Source of the DNA: Gautieria morchelliformis
Lineage: Eukaryota > Basidiomycota > Agaricomycetes > Gomphales > Gomphaceae
Direction: 5' to 3'
DNA length: 64,000 nt
Assembly (NCBI GenBank): GCA_015179125.1
Contig: WHVA01000415.1
Coordinates: forward strand, 1 to 64,000
In this document: in pieces, positions 36,135-45,748 of the stretch
How positions within the stretch are numbered: position 1 is the first letter of the stretch
Layout of the letters: each line of letters opens with the position of its first letter
Position numbers and translations under genes: made by a program
Notes under the pieces: generated by a model
Seen by the model: only the letters and a program-made list of their open reading frames with translations
Database searches by the model: none
Told to the model about the DNA's origin: nothing

Positions 36135-38733
36135 CTAGGACCACTTGCGCTCGTTGGTGAGGCGGTTCGAGCCGACGCTGAGGTCGCCCGACCAGGGGGA
36201 GCCAGCATTGGGGGCGACGGCGAGCCCGCGGGCGAACCCGGCGCCCCAGGGACCGCCGCTCGCGCTCTCCGAGCGCGAGTGCGTGGCGGGGGTGGGCGAG
36301 CCCCTGTTGGGGCCGCCACCGCCGCCGCCGGTGGCGGCAGCGGACGACGGCGCACCAGTGCCCTCGACGGCCTGGGCCGCGCCAAAGGGCGACGAGTGGC
36401 CCGAGGAGAGGGCAAGCTGGGTCTGGAGGGCGAGGCTCTCGGTGCCGTTGAACGAGTGACGGAGGGCGGTCGAGGGCTGGGCGTTCGTTGGGGTCTGCTG
36501 CCCCGCGGTCGGGGTCTGCGCCGGGTGCTGGCTGTATCGCTGGAAAAATAATCGGGGTCAGCAAGCGCCCGCCGTTGGCGCGCACGGACGCACGTCGTTA
36601 TACGCGTCGAAGCGCGAGGCGGAGCGCCCCAGGTCCGGGCCGGCCGTGACGGGCCCCGGGGAGATGAGCTTGTCGTGGCCGTTGTTTTTGGGGAGAGAGT
36701 GGTTGTTCATGTACGGGTACGCGGACTTGTTCTGTTTCATGGAGAGCTGCGTGTCTAGGGTCGTGTCTACGCGGAGAGAGTTGGGGCGGGCCTGCGGGAA
36801 CTGGTATGTGGGGGTAGAGCCGCCCTCGGTGGGAGTGGAGACGGAGGCGGCGGCGTGGGCGGCGGCGGCAGCGGTGGTCGCGGCAGCGTGGGCGTCGGCG
36901 GTGCGCTGGTTGGCGATGCGGGTGAGGAGAGAGACGGGGGCGTCGTTCGGGTCGCTGTTGGTGCTGAGGGAGCGCTCGCGGCCGACGGCGGCGGCGGCCG
37001 AGGACGACGAGTTGGAGGTGGGGGTGTCGGCGGGGGGCGTGCCGCTCGCGGCGGGGGCGCCGCCCGTGGGCAGCTCCGTGTGGATGAAGCAGCAGCGCTT
37101 GCCGTACGGGCAAGAGCCGGACACCCAGAATGTCTGCGGGTGCAAAAAGGGTCAGCGGCGGGCGGGGGCGGAGCAGCAACTACGCACCCTGCAAATCTCG
37201 GTCTTATACTAGAAACGTGACATGAGCATGCAGTGTGTGCTACGCGTGGGACGACTCACCTTGGGGTGTCTCGCGACCTTCCTGATCTCGTCCTCACCGT
37301 GGGCAAACTGGCACTTGGGGCCGTAGCGACAGCTCCCTTTCTCCTCCCAGCTGCGGCAGAGCTCGGTCTTGTAGAGGCCGAGCTTGCGGTTGTTCGCGCT
37401 CGGGCCGCCCGAGGGGTGGGCGCCGTTCTGGCTGCCGGCGGACACGGGGCTGCCGTAGGAGGCGGGACTCGGTGCAGCGCCGTTCGGGTACTGGGCCGGG
37501 TGGATCCTCGGGATGCCGTACGCGTCCTGCACGGGCGGGCCTGCGCCGGCTGGGGCGTAGAACTGGTGCGGATAGAGCATGGGGGCGTGTGGGAGAGGGC
37601 TGGCAGCGACGTTGAAGGGGTGGTGGAGGTGGGCCTGCATCATGTTCATGGCGAGGGCGGCGTTCACGTTTTGCTGCTCGCGCATGGACATGCCGATGCC
37701 TGGGGCGGCCGGGTCGCTCGCGGAGTGCTGGTGGGCGGGGCGGAAGGGCGAGGCGCCGGCGGGGGGCAGGGAGAGGTCGTACATCTGGGGCGTGGGTGGG
37801 CCGAGGGGGAGGTGGGGGCTCGGGTGGGGTACGGGTAGGCGGGGCCCGTGGGCGCGACGGCGGGGCGGGGTGCAGGCATGTGCGGGTACGCGGGCCGGGG
37901 ACCGAGGGCGTGGTAGGACGCGCTGTCCGGGGCGACGCGGCCCTGGGCGAACTGGGCGGAACCCGGTGCGCGGGGCTGCATGTACTCGTCCTCGGGCCTG
38001 CTCATGCGGTAGTCGACGGGGGCCACGTTGATGGGCGGGGGGCGGTGCTGGTGCTGCTGGGCCAGGGCCTGCTGCTGGATGGACGGGTATGTGGGCTGCT
38101 GGTGGAGGTCCTGGAGGGACGGGTAGCGGGGCTGGTGAGGGGCGGCGCTGGGAGGGCCCTGCTCGCGCGGAGGACTGGACCTGGGGGGGTCCTGGGCGGG
38201 GGGCCTGACGGGAGTGAGAGGCATCATGCGCTTGCGCTCTGCGTCGGAGACGACGAGGGCGTGGTGGGGGCGGGGGCGGGGCTCAGGTGCGGCGGTGTAG
38301 GGCCCCGGTGCGCGGGAGAGGGCGGTGTTTATCTGGAGGGGGGGTCTGGAGTGCCAGAGGACGCGCGGGAGTGCACCGGGACGTTTTTTGGGGGGGCGGG
38401 GATGTGGATGGCGTCGTCTGTGATATGCATTGCGGTGAGGTCGAGGTCGTCGGGGCCGACGGTGCGCCAGGGGAAGGGGGCGGGGGCGGGTGGGGGCGGG
38501 CGGCGGACGAGGGGGCTGGGGGGGTCGGTGGAGTCGTCGTCTGTGGCGGGGGAGCTGGAGGGCGAGCTGGCGGGGGCGGGGTGGGCGCCGGGGTGGGCGC
38601 TGGCGGGATGGGCGCTGGCTGGGACGGCGTGGACAGAGTCCTTGTCGTCGTTCGCGGCCTGGGGCGTCTGGCACTCTGTCGCCCAGTCGAGGGCCGGGAG
38701 GCGAAACTGGGGGGGCGGGGCAGCGTGGATCAT
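36135..38733 (-). CDS. tandem CCCH zinc-finger mRNA-binding protein (TTP/ZFS1 class)
   Basis: Two C-x8-C-x5-C-x3-H fingers of the tristetraprolin type, which bind AU-rich elements and promote mRNA decay. Finger 1 is [20 protein letters not shown], preceded by YKTEL. Finger 2 is [20 protein letters not shown], preceded by YKTEI. The spacing between the fingers is the usual 18 residues. Exons: a Pro-rich N-terminus from 38733, a long Pro/Gln-rich exon with [17 protein letters not shown], then [10 protein letters not shown] to RHPK, a 21-base microexon, then finger 2 and an Ala/Ser-rich region, and a last exon ending LTNERKWS at 36135. Most of the protein outside the fingers looks disordered. 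Composition is extremely GC-rich, and antisense frames remain open for that reason. Confidence 0.85.
37188..37208 (-). other. 21-nt microexon of the CCCH gene
   Basis: Codes for YKTEICR, including the first zinc-binding Cys of finger 2. It is flanked by ...TTTCTAG before and GTGCGT after (minus strand). Joined phase 0 to RHPK upstream and to TFWVSGSC downstream it restores a perfect finger with canonical spacing. Skipping it keeps the frame but removes the finger-2 lead and one ligand. Confidence 0.85.
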
Positions 38734-39211
38734 TGGAGAGGCTGGGATAGATAGAATAAGTTGGTGTGCGTGGGGGGTCGTTTCGTTAAGTAGGGGATCT
38801 GTGGTTAGAGGTCAGATAATCGATGGGGTGTGGCAGGGTGCAGGCAGCAACGCGTGCGGAGACATACGATTGATGGAACGTGTAGACCACGAGGGTCGAG
38901 GAACCGCGGCAGTAATAATAAATTACGCAGGGGCAAGGAGAGCGACGGGGGACGAGGTGGTGGAGAGAAGAGAAAGGCGAGGCGTGGAAGAAGCTGAAAA
39001 GGGAACAGCGGGACGGCCTCGCCAGCGCCAGCGCCCGTTTACATACTCCCGGGAATCAGCGGCGGGAAGGAGGGCGAGCGAGGTCACCGGGAGGGACAGC
39101 GAGCGAACGAGGGTCACGGTGCGTGCAGGCAGCGGCAGCTGCAAGTCACCGTCGTCGCCAAGTGTCATCGTCATCTCATTGTCATTGTAGTCACTGCCTA
39201 CTGCAGTCTGC
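38734..39211. other. 5' flank of CCCH gene and 3' flank of choline kinase
   Basis: The probable promoter and 5' leader of the CCCH gene on the minus strand, then the 3' end of choline kinase. No third gene is supported; the long forward frame here is open only because of GC bias. Confidence 0.5.
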
Positions 39212-41200
39212 CTATATACTAGCCACCGCGCGCCGGAACAGCGCCATGCGCGACGCCGCATACCCCAGATAGTCGAACTCCCCCTCCCCAGCGTCGACAC
39301 CCCCGCCCACCTGCTCCCGCGCCTGCACGATCCCCCACACCGCCCACATCCCGTGCGACGCCGCCGACCACGCACCCACCGCCCCGTCCAGCGCGCTCAG
39401 CTCCGCCTCGCTCGGGTACCCCGCCCCGCCCGCCCCCGTCCCCTCGAACACGCCCTGGCCCCGCCGCGCCCGCTCCCCCATGTACGCCCGGTAGAAGTTC
39501 CTGTCCAAGCGTCAGCCACGGTCCGCCAACAGCCCGCCACCCACCTCCGCTCCCCCGCCGTGGGGTACCGTCCCGCCCGCAGCTCGTGCGGCCGCGCCCC
39601 GTGGTAGTCCGCCATCCACTCGTGGAAGTGGTTCGCAATGTCGTACGCCAGCGCATTCGGCCCCGCGTATTCAAAGTCCACCACGATGATCTGCCACGCG
39701 TCAGCCCGACCCTGCGTGCGTGCTACCCACCCACCGTCTCATGCCCCGCCTCTGCCCGCCCCGTCAGCCGCAGCAGATTCCCGTACTGCGTGTCGTTGTG
39801 CGCGAACACCCGCTCGCTCCGTCCGTGCGCCGCCTCCCACTCCTCCAGCCACTCCCAGTACCGCCCCCACTCCTCCTCGAACCGCGTTAGGTCCAGCCCG
39901 TCCGCCCGCCCGTCCCGCCCCCGCGCCAGCGCCAACACCTCCCGCGCAGGCCCCAGCCAGCTCCCCACGTTGCGCCGCACGCTCTCCAGCACCCCGTCGT
40001 CCCCCGCACCCCACACCACCCCCAGGTCCACGCAATGCAGCTCCGCCATCCGCCGCCCCACCCACCGGCTCACCTCCCCCCCGCGCACACTCGCGCTCGT
40101 CAGCGCCGCGCTCTCAAAGTATTCCTCCACCCGCCCGTTCACAAACGTCCCGTAGATCCGCGGCCCGATCCCGTACACCGTCGACAGCACGTGCAGCGTC
40201 GACAGCTCCCGCCGCCGCGAGATCAGCGTCGACGACGATGGCCCGTAGATGCGCAGCAGCACCGTCGGCACTGTCCGCCCGCCCCCGCGCCACGAGATGA
40301 AGAACACCGCATTCGTCAGCGACCCGGACACTTTCTCGATCTGCAGTCCGGCCGCCGCAGGTAAAGGCCCCGTTTCGCCAGGTAAAGTCGTGGACGGCGT
40401 GTGTCCCGTGTGTGGTGGAGCCGTGTGCGCCGCGTGTGCAGGTAAAGACTGCGTTTGCGCAGGTTGCGTGTGTGTAGGTAAGGCCGCCGTGTGTCCAGGT
40501 AAAGACAAAGACTTGGCGTGCGCGTGCGCGTACGGCGCCGTGACGTGCGTCCACCCGGGCACACGCAGCTCGCCAATGAGCCGCAGGACCTCGTGTCCGA
40601 ACGCGGCGGTTTTGTATTGCCTGTGTGCGAGCGGGCGTAAGCAGCAGATACAACGACAGAGGTAACGAGTAGCAAGCACGGGCACAAGCACGGGCACGAG
40701 CACGAGCACAAGCACAAGTAGCAAGCACGAGCACGAGTAGCAAGCACGAGCACAAGTAGCAAGCACGAGCACAAGTAGCAAGCACGAGTACAAGTAGCAA
40801 GCACGAGTACAAGTAGCAAGCACAACCACAAGTAGCAAGCACGAGCACAAGCGGCAAGCACAAGCACAAGTGGCAAGCACGAGCACAAGTGGCAAGCACG
40901 AGCACAAGTAGCAAGCATGAGCACAAGCACAAGTAACGAGCACGAGCACGGGCACACCGCAGAGCATCATTGTGCTTGTGGTGCTGTCCGCACAGCGACT
41001 CACCGCGCATCAAGAACGACGCTATCGACGTGTTGGAGGCCGTCCGGCGTCGCGGGCGCCGGGTCGGCCCCGCGCTCGTGTTCGTGCTGCTCCGCACGCG
41101 CCGAACGCGGCGGAGGGTCACCGTGCCGCACGGTGTTTTCAGGGAAGCTCGCGAAGGGCGCCGCGGCGCCCACGAGCGGAGGTGTGAGGACGGGTGTCAT
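39212..41200 (-). CDS. CKI1: choline/ethanolamine kinase
   Basis: First enzyme of the CDP-choline route: choline plus ATP gives phosphocholine; cytosolic. Exon 1 (41200-41004) starts MTPVLTPPLVG. After a 383-base intron, exon 2 continues from QYKTAAFGHEVLRLIGELRVPGW. The kinase core has KVSGSLTNAVFFI, VLLRIYG, HVLSTVYGIGPRIYGTF, the Brenner-type motif FAHNDTQYGNLL with catalytic Asp, and the choline-kinase motif VDFEYAGPNALAYDIANHFHEWM. The C-terminus is MALFRRAVASI. Between the first helix and the nucleotide loop (about 40540-40350) sits an insertion of some 60 residues rich in Thr, Pro, His and Ala with degenerate LPGHT/LPTHT units. Exon-level GC is extreme. Confidence 0.88.
40660..40955. 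repeat. 19-bp minisatellite in choline kinase intron 1
   Basis: Roughly 13 near-identical units of GCAAGCACGAGCACAAGTA (19 bases), edged by shorter GCACGAGCACA variants. Changes between units are mostly AG/GG or GAG/GTA swaps. The whole array lies inside intron 1 (41003-40621). Because the unit length is not a multiple of three and contains no minus-strand stop, all three minus frames stay open across it. Confidence 0.85.
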
Positions 41201-43768
41201 GGCTGTCTGCGGCTCAGCGTCGGCGGATAGAGTATTGAGAAGGGGATCGACTCACATTTGGGTGATAGCTGTGTACGTAGACGATATCCTGCACACGGTG
41301 CTGCTCAGCGTGCGGCACCGTATCCACAAGCGTGCAGCTACTCACCGATTCCCAGTTCGCGATAAGTATTCCGCTATGTACCGTGGCGGCAGAAGGCAGA
41401 CGTTAGCGACACGCGACTCGCCTTACCTATTACTAAGGGCTGGCGGCGAACGATCTCCACAAGCGCCAGCGTGATAACTTGAAGTGCGTGCGGGACGTGG
41501 ACGGCGACGTCCCACTCGCGTGTCGCGACTCACAGTATACAGCTCGCTCCCCGCTGCTGAAGACCACCACCCGTCCACGGTCCAGGCGGCACCGTCCATG
41601 GTCAAGACCCCAGCACGACGTCCGACGCAGACGGGGCACGAGCCGCATATGGCGTGTGCATGGCGACTTGTGAGTCGTGATCTAACCATAGAAAGCGCAA
41701 GCTGACCGTGGCAAGAACCCAGTACTTCTCATGCCTCAAGCCCAGGCCGGCAGCGCACGTTCATCTCATATCGCATTCGCGCCAGGCTCGCTGGCGTTGC
41801 GTTGACAGTAATTGCAGCTGACGAATTGCCGATTCCACCTGATCGTCCAATACAGTGACGTCCTATCGCCATCGATCTGGGTGCGCAGTCGCTCTGTATA
41901 CACCTGTAGCTGATTCATACCCTACCCGTGCTACTAAACGGCCCACGCATCCGTGCGTTAATCAAATCACTACTAATCTCTTCACATCTCCCACCATCTT
42001 GCCACAGTCATGCTCAGGCCGGCTGCCATCGCATTCACCTCCGCCATCGACACTTGCACTCACTACATGGCTCAATTAACAGCTGGCATCCCCCATCTGG
42101 TCACAGGCCATGACTCTACAGTAACGTCGTGCGTCCTAAACCCAATGTCTGGATTCTGCAGCGCTGTCTGTCGCTTATGCTGTAGTCTGCTGTGGCTGTC
42201 TAGTACATACGCCATGCAGCACCACCAGGCGTCCTCGTCCCAATCGCCTTACATCGGCTTACCACACTCACCGTAAGGCTCCTTGACATCGCACTCACCG
42301 TTGACGTCGCGATTGCCGCATCGTAATAAAGTGCAACAGCCTCTACGTCGTGGGTGCTCCGCATCTCATCTGGATTCCGTCTACCGGTGATGCTGTACGT
42401 CCTGCATCATATCCTCGCACGGAGTCTCGGGTGCCATCGGATACATATAGCTATGGGTAGTAGAAGGGCAACGAATTAAAACGGAAAGAGACAAAATTGG
42501 AACTTGTATGGGAGTTTCCAAAGTAATTACATAAATATTAGTTTTTTACTGTAAAACCCTCAATAGACATTTATTCTATCGGTACTGTAGGCCTTTTCAG
42601 CTGATGCATCAGTTTGGATAATCAGTGATTAGTAATCATGTTGCTGGAAAATTTTAACTTTTCAACCCGCTATACCAGTAGTACTTAGTTCAGTCTCTCT
42701 ATAAACACATACTAATGCATAGTCTAGCAGGCTTCCGAAGGTTTGACTTTTAACTTTAGGTCCCTGTCTTTTCAGGAGAAGGGAACTGGGTACCTAGTGC
42801 GCAATCACCTCTTTAAAGTTGTGAGTGCCACCCCAACATGACAGTAGGGACAGCGAGCAGAAAGAAAAGAAATGCGGCCTCGGAATGTGAGCCCTATGAT
42901 GCCATGCTGAGGCTTGACTACTGTCGAGCCTTTCCGGTCGCTGTCCATCGCCGGGAGGTCAGAAGGACATCGAGACCTCCAGTCGAGGTGGTGCTTAGTA
43001 TTCCCCCGGACTCGATATCCCTGTTTTCAACATGTTGAGCACCCAGTACAGTGGGTGCGATTTAGATCGCGTTGCCGCATCTGGATCTACATAAGGAATT
43101 GTGATCTTAAATTCACATATAAATCCACAACAGTGGGATGCTCGGAGCTTGGCTGGTTTCAGATCCTGAATAAGCTGGATACTGTATCCATCCGGACTAA
43201 TGTCGCCCCCGACGACAAAGTGAAGACAGGAGATGGTATGCATGCATGATTAAATAATCAACTGGCTGGAAAGACCCCATGAATGGATCGTGAAATTATT
43301 GTTGCTGAAACGACACGACAGAAACGTGACCAACGAGTCAAGCTCAGGCTGATGTTCACTGTCGGTTCGCGGAAGCAAGGACAAGAAAACGACGTCAGAC
43401 GGCGGCGGCTGTTTGGAAGATGCCGACCAGAGGGCTTTCGCGTGTTCCGCAAGCAAATGGGCCAAAAGGAGGGAGTGGGCTCACTCTGGAGATGAAAGAC
43501 GATGGAATGAATGAGAAGCCAGAAAACCAGGGAGACTCTAGCTGGCACAAGCGTCGGTGATGGGCTTTCCAAATTCCAAGCCCGCATTTGACCTGCGGCC
43601 GGAGCAAAGTCACTTCAATCATACATAGTATTTAACCCCAGAAAAAGACATTCGCACAGGTTGGTTGCTAGAGAGAACTAAGTACTATAGCCCAAGTTCA
43701 AAAGTTCAATTGAAATTGAATTAATCGCATTTTTCAGCTTTAGGTACACCGTACTAAGCATACTTAAG

Positions 43769-43838
43769 CCACTGATCATAGCATAGCTCCTCTGATAATT
43801 AAACCACTGATCATAGCATAGCCCCGCTGATAATTGCA
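43769..43838. repeat. 35-bp direct tandem duplication
   Basis: CCACTGATCATAGCATAGC followed by CCNCTGATAATT-type sequence occurs twice back to back, with three or so differences. Confidence 0.7.
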
Positions 43839-44243
43839 TACGTAGCACTCACATATCGGTCCGACCGCCACGTTCGTGACCAGAGCGGCATCATCGTGCC
43901 ACTAGATGAGCGTGTATCCATCCATCACGTCCAGATTTATCCTCACGTCCATCTCGCAGCTATACTCACCACCCTTTCAGGCTCTAAACTTTCAAAGGTA
44001 AGATACGTCGCTGAGATACTATCAACACCAAACAGATTGTTTTGGGCGTGTACACTCGTTCCTTGCCTTCTGTCAATGAGTCGGAAATGACAGATGACCG
44101 CCCCCGTGACCGGATATTAACAGCGACAGACTACCTGCATCCCACTAAACTGAGGGCAACTCGGGTATGATATCTTCCTCACGGTGCGCACTTGAAGACT
44201 CGTTAACTCACGGGCCAGTCATAGAATGCTCAGCTGCACACTA

Positions 44244-44255
44244 ATATATATATAA
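44244..44255 (+). promoter_or_regulatory. TATA box of KAPA-synthase-like gene
   Basis: ATATATATATAA about 90 bases upstream of the start codon at 44345. A pyrimidine- and C-rich leader follows. Confidence 0.5.
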
Positions 44256-44344
44256 GCCACCGTCACAATTCTTGATGATGCCGCTGGTAATAATACACAC
44301 TTGTGTTTCTCCAGCACTCTACCACCTAAAAACCTCGCGACTCG

Positions 44345-45748
44345 ATGGGCAGTATCACCGTCCTAGAGGACAAAGCACAATCTAGGCTCGCCAAGCAACC
44401 AGGTCTGCTCGACCTGCGCATCCCGACTAAGAAGTTGAAGGCCGACCTATTCTCTAATGACTTTTTGTCTTTAACAACTGATGCCAAAATGCGCTCCACC
44501 ATTCTCACTCGTCTGTCAAACGAGCAGGCGCCGTTTGTTGGAGCGACTGGGTCCCGTACATTGGACGGAAATACACCAGCGCACACGTCTCTTGAAGCCA
44601 AGCTCTGCGACTACTTTAATGCAGATGCCGCTCTGTTCTTCAACTCAGGCTATGATGCGAATCTTGGCATGTTTTCCGCGCTGCCCCAAGAAGGCGACGT
44701 CGTCGTCTATGACGAGCTCATGCATGCGTCCGTAATCGATGGAATACGGCTCTCACCCCATGCCTCAAAATCCTCACGTCCATTCAAACACAATTCGGTA
44801 GCATCCCTCAGATCGGTGCTCCAACAGTTGATCCACACTCATCCTCTCATCCGTTCTGGTTCTTCCACCGTACTTGTGGCTGTTGAATCGCTGTATAGCA
44901 TGAACGGCGACGTCGCGCCACTTCATCAAATATTAGAAGTCATGGACAATATTTTGCCCAAGGGATGTGGTCAAATATTCGTGGATGAGTCGCACTCCAC
45001 TGGACTGTACGGACCTTCCGGTCGCGGGATTGTCAGCCTTATGGGACTCGAAAATCGAATCCACCTCCGTCTTTACTCCTTCTCTAAGGCTCTGGCTGGC
45101 TGCGGAGGTCAGTATCGCTTCTGAGATTCGACTGTGCGGCATGCTTGACTGCTTTTGCTCCAGCCGCTGTAATCTGCGCCCCGATGATTCGGACATACCT
45201 CATCGGCTTCTGCCGTCCCTTCATCTTCACGACGGCCTTGAATCCCATGTGCATTATTGCCGCCGAAGAAGCCCTGAATATTGCGAAAAGCCATCTGGGA
45301 GACCAGGTGGGCGAACGCCTTTCTCGCTCCTAACAAACTGTTGAGATCACTCCCAAAGCTCCGCGAACGTCTAGCCGTGCTCAGCAGCTACGCGTACACG
45401 CTTCTCAAGAAAGAACTCTCCGGAATTCCACAGGGCGTCCTACGGGTCCCAACTCTAGACAGTAAATTCCTGTCTGTCATCGTTCCCCTTGTGACCCCAT
45501 ACGCCGTTCCCCTTGCTGTGCGACTCCGAGCACAAGGGTGGTCAGCGATAGCCATCTTTTATCCGGCGGTCCCGCATGGCGAAGAGCGACTTCGGATCAC
45601 CATACATGCGGCGAACACTGAACAGGAGATTGAGGAATTCGTTATGGAGCTCCGGAGAATCATTAGCGACGAGAGCTGGAAGGAGCACATACCATCTGGC
45701 ACAATAGTTGATGACGTTGATTTCAAGAGGATCACCCCAAGGTTATAA
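44345..45748 (+). CDS. KAPA-synthase-like alpha-oxoamine synthase (BioF-like)
   Basis: PLP enzyme of the family joining an amino acid to an acyl thioester (8-amino-7-oxononanoate synthase in biotin synthesis, also related polyketide-linked enzymes). Three exons (44345-45107, 45164-45306, 45359-45748) join in frame to 431 residues, normal for the family. Motifs are FSNDFLSL near the N-terminus, GATGSRTLDGNTPAHTSLE, FNSGYDANLG, the cofactor-binding VDESHSTGLYGPSGRG, and SFSKALAGCGAAV with the Schiff-base Lys. The C-terminal domain has GEERLRITIHAANT. There is no presequence. The protein ends in PRL, a permissive variant of a peroxisomal PTS1 signal; fungal BioF proteins are known to be peroxisomal. 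Substrate is not proven. Its nearest gene is an MFS transporter 4 kb on. Confidence 0.85.

Larger units (their letters stand above)
41201..44344. other. 3.1-kb gene-poor interval
   Basis: The upstream flank of choline kinase, then sequence of ordinary composition with no gene I can support. AT-rich DNA lies at 42480-42780. A 35-base tandem duplication is at 43769, and a TATA element for the next gene is at 44244. Confidence 0.5.

Noticed and set aside
37796..39190. 464-residue forward frame opposite the CCCH gene
   Set aside because: Gly/Arg repeats from GC bias; the opposite strand carries the supported gene.
40114..41121. Minus-strand frames of 213 to 426 residues across the minisatellite
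   Set aside because: They are open only because the 19-bp unit has no stops. Splicing at 41003-40621 gives a proper choline kinase N-terminus.
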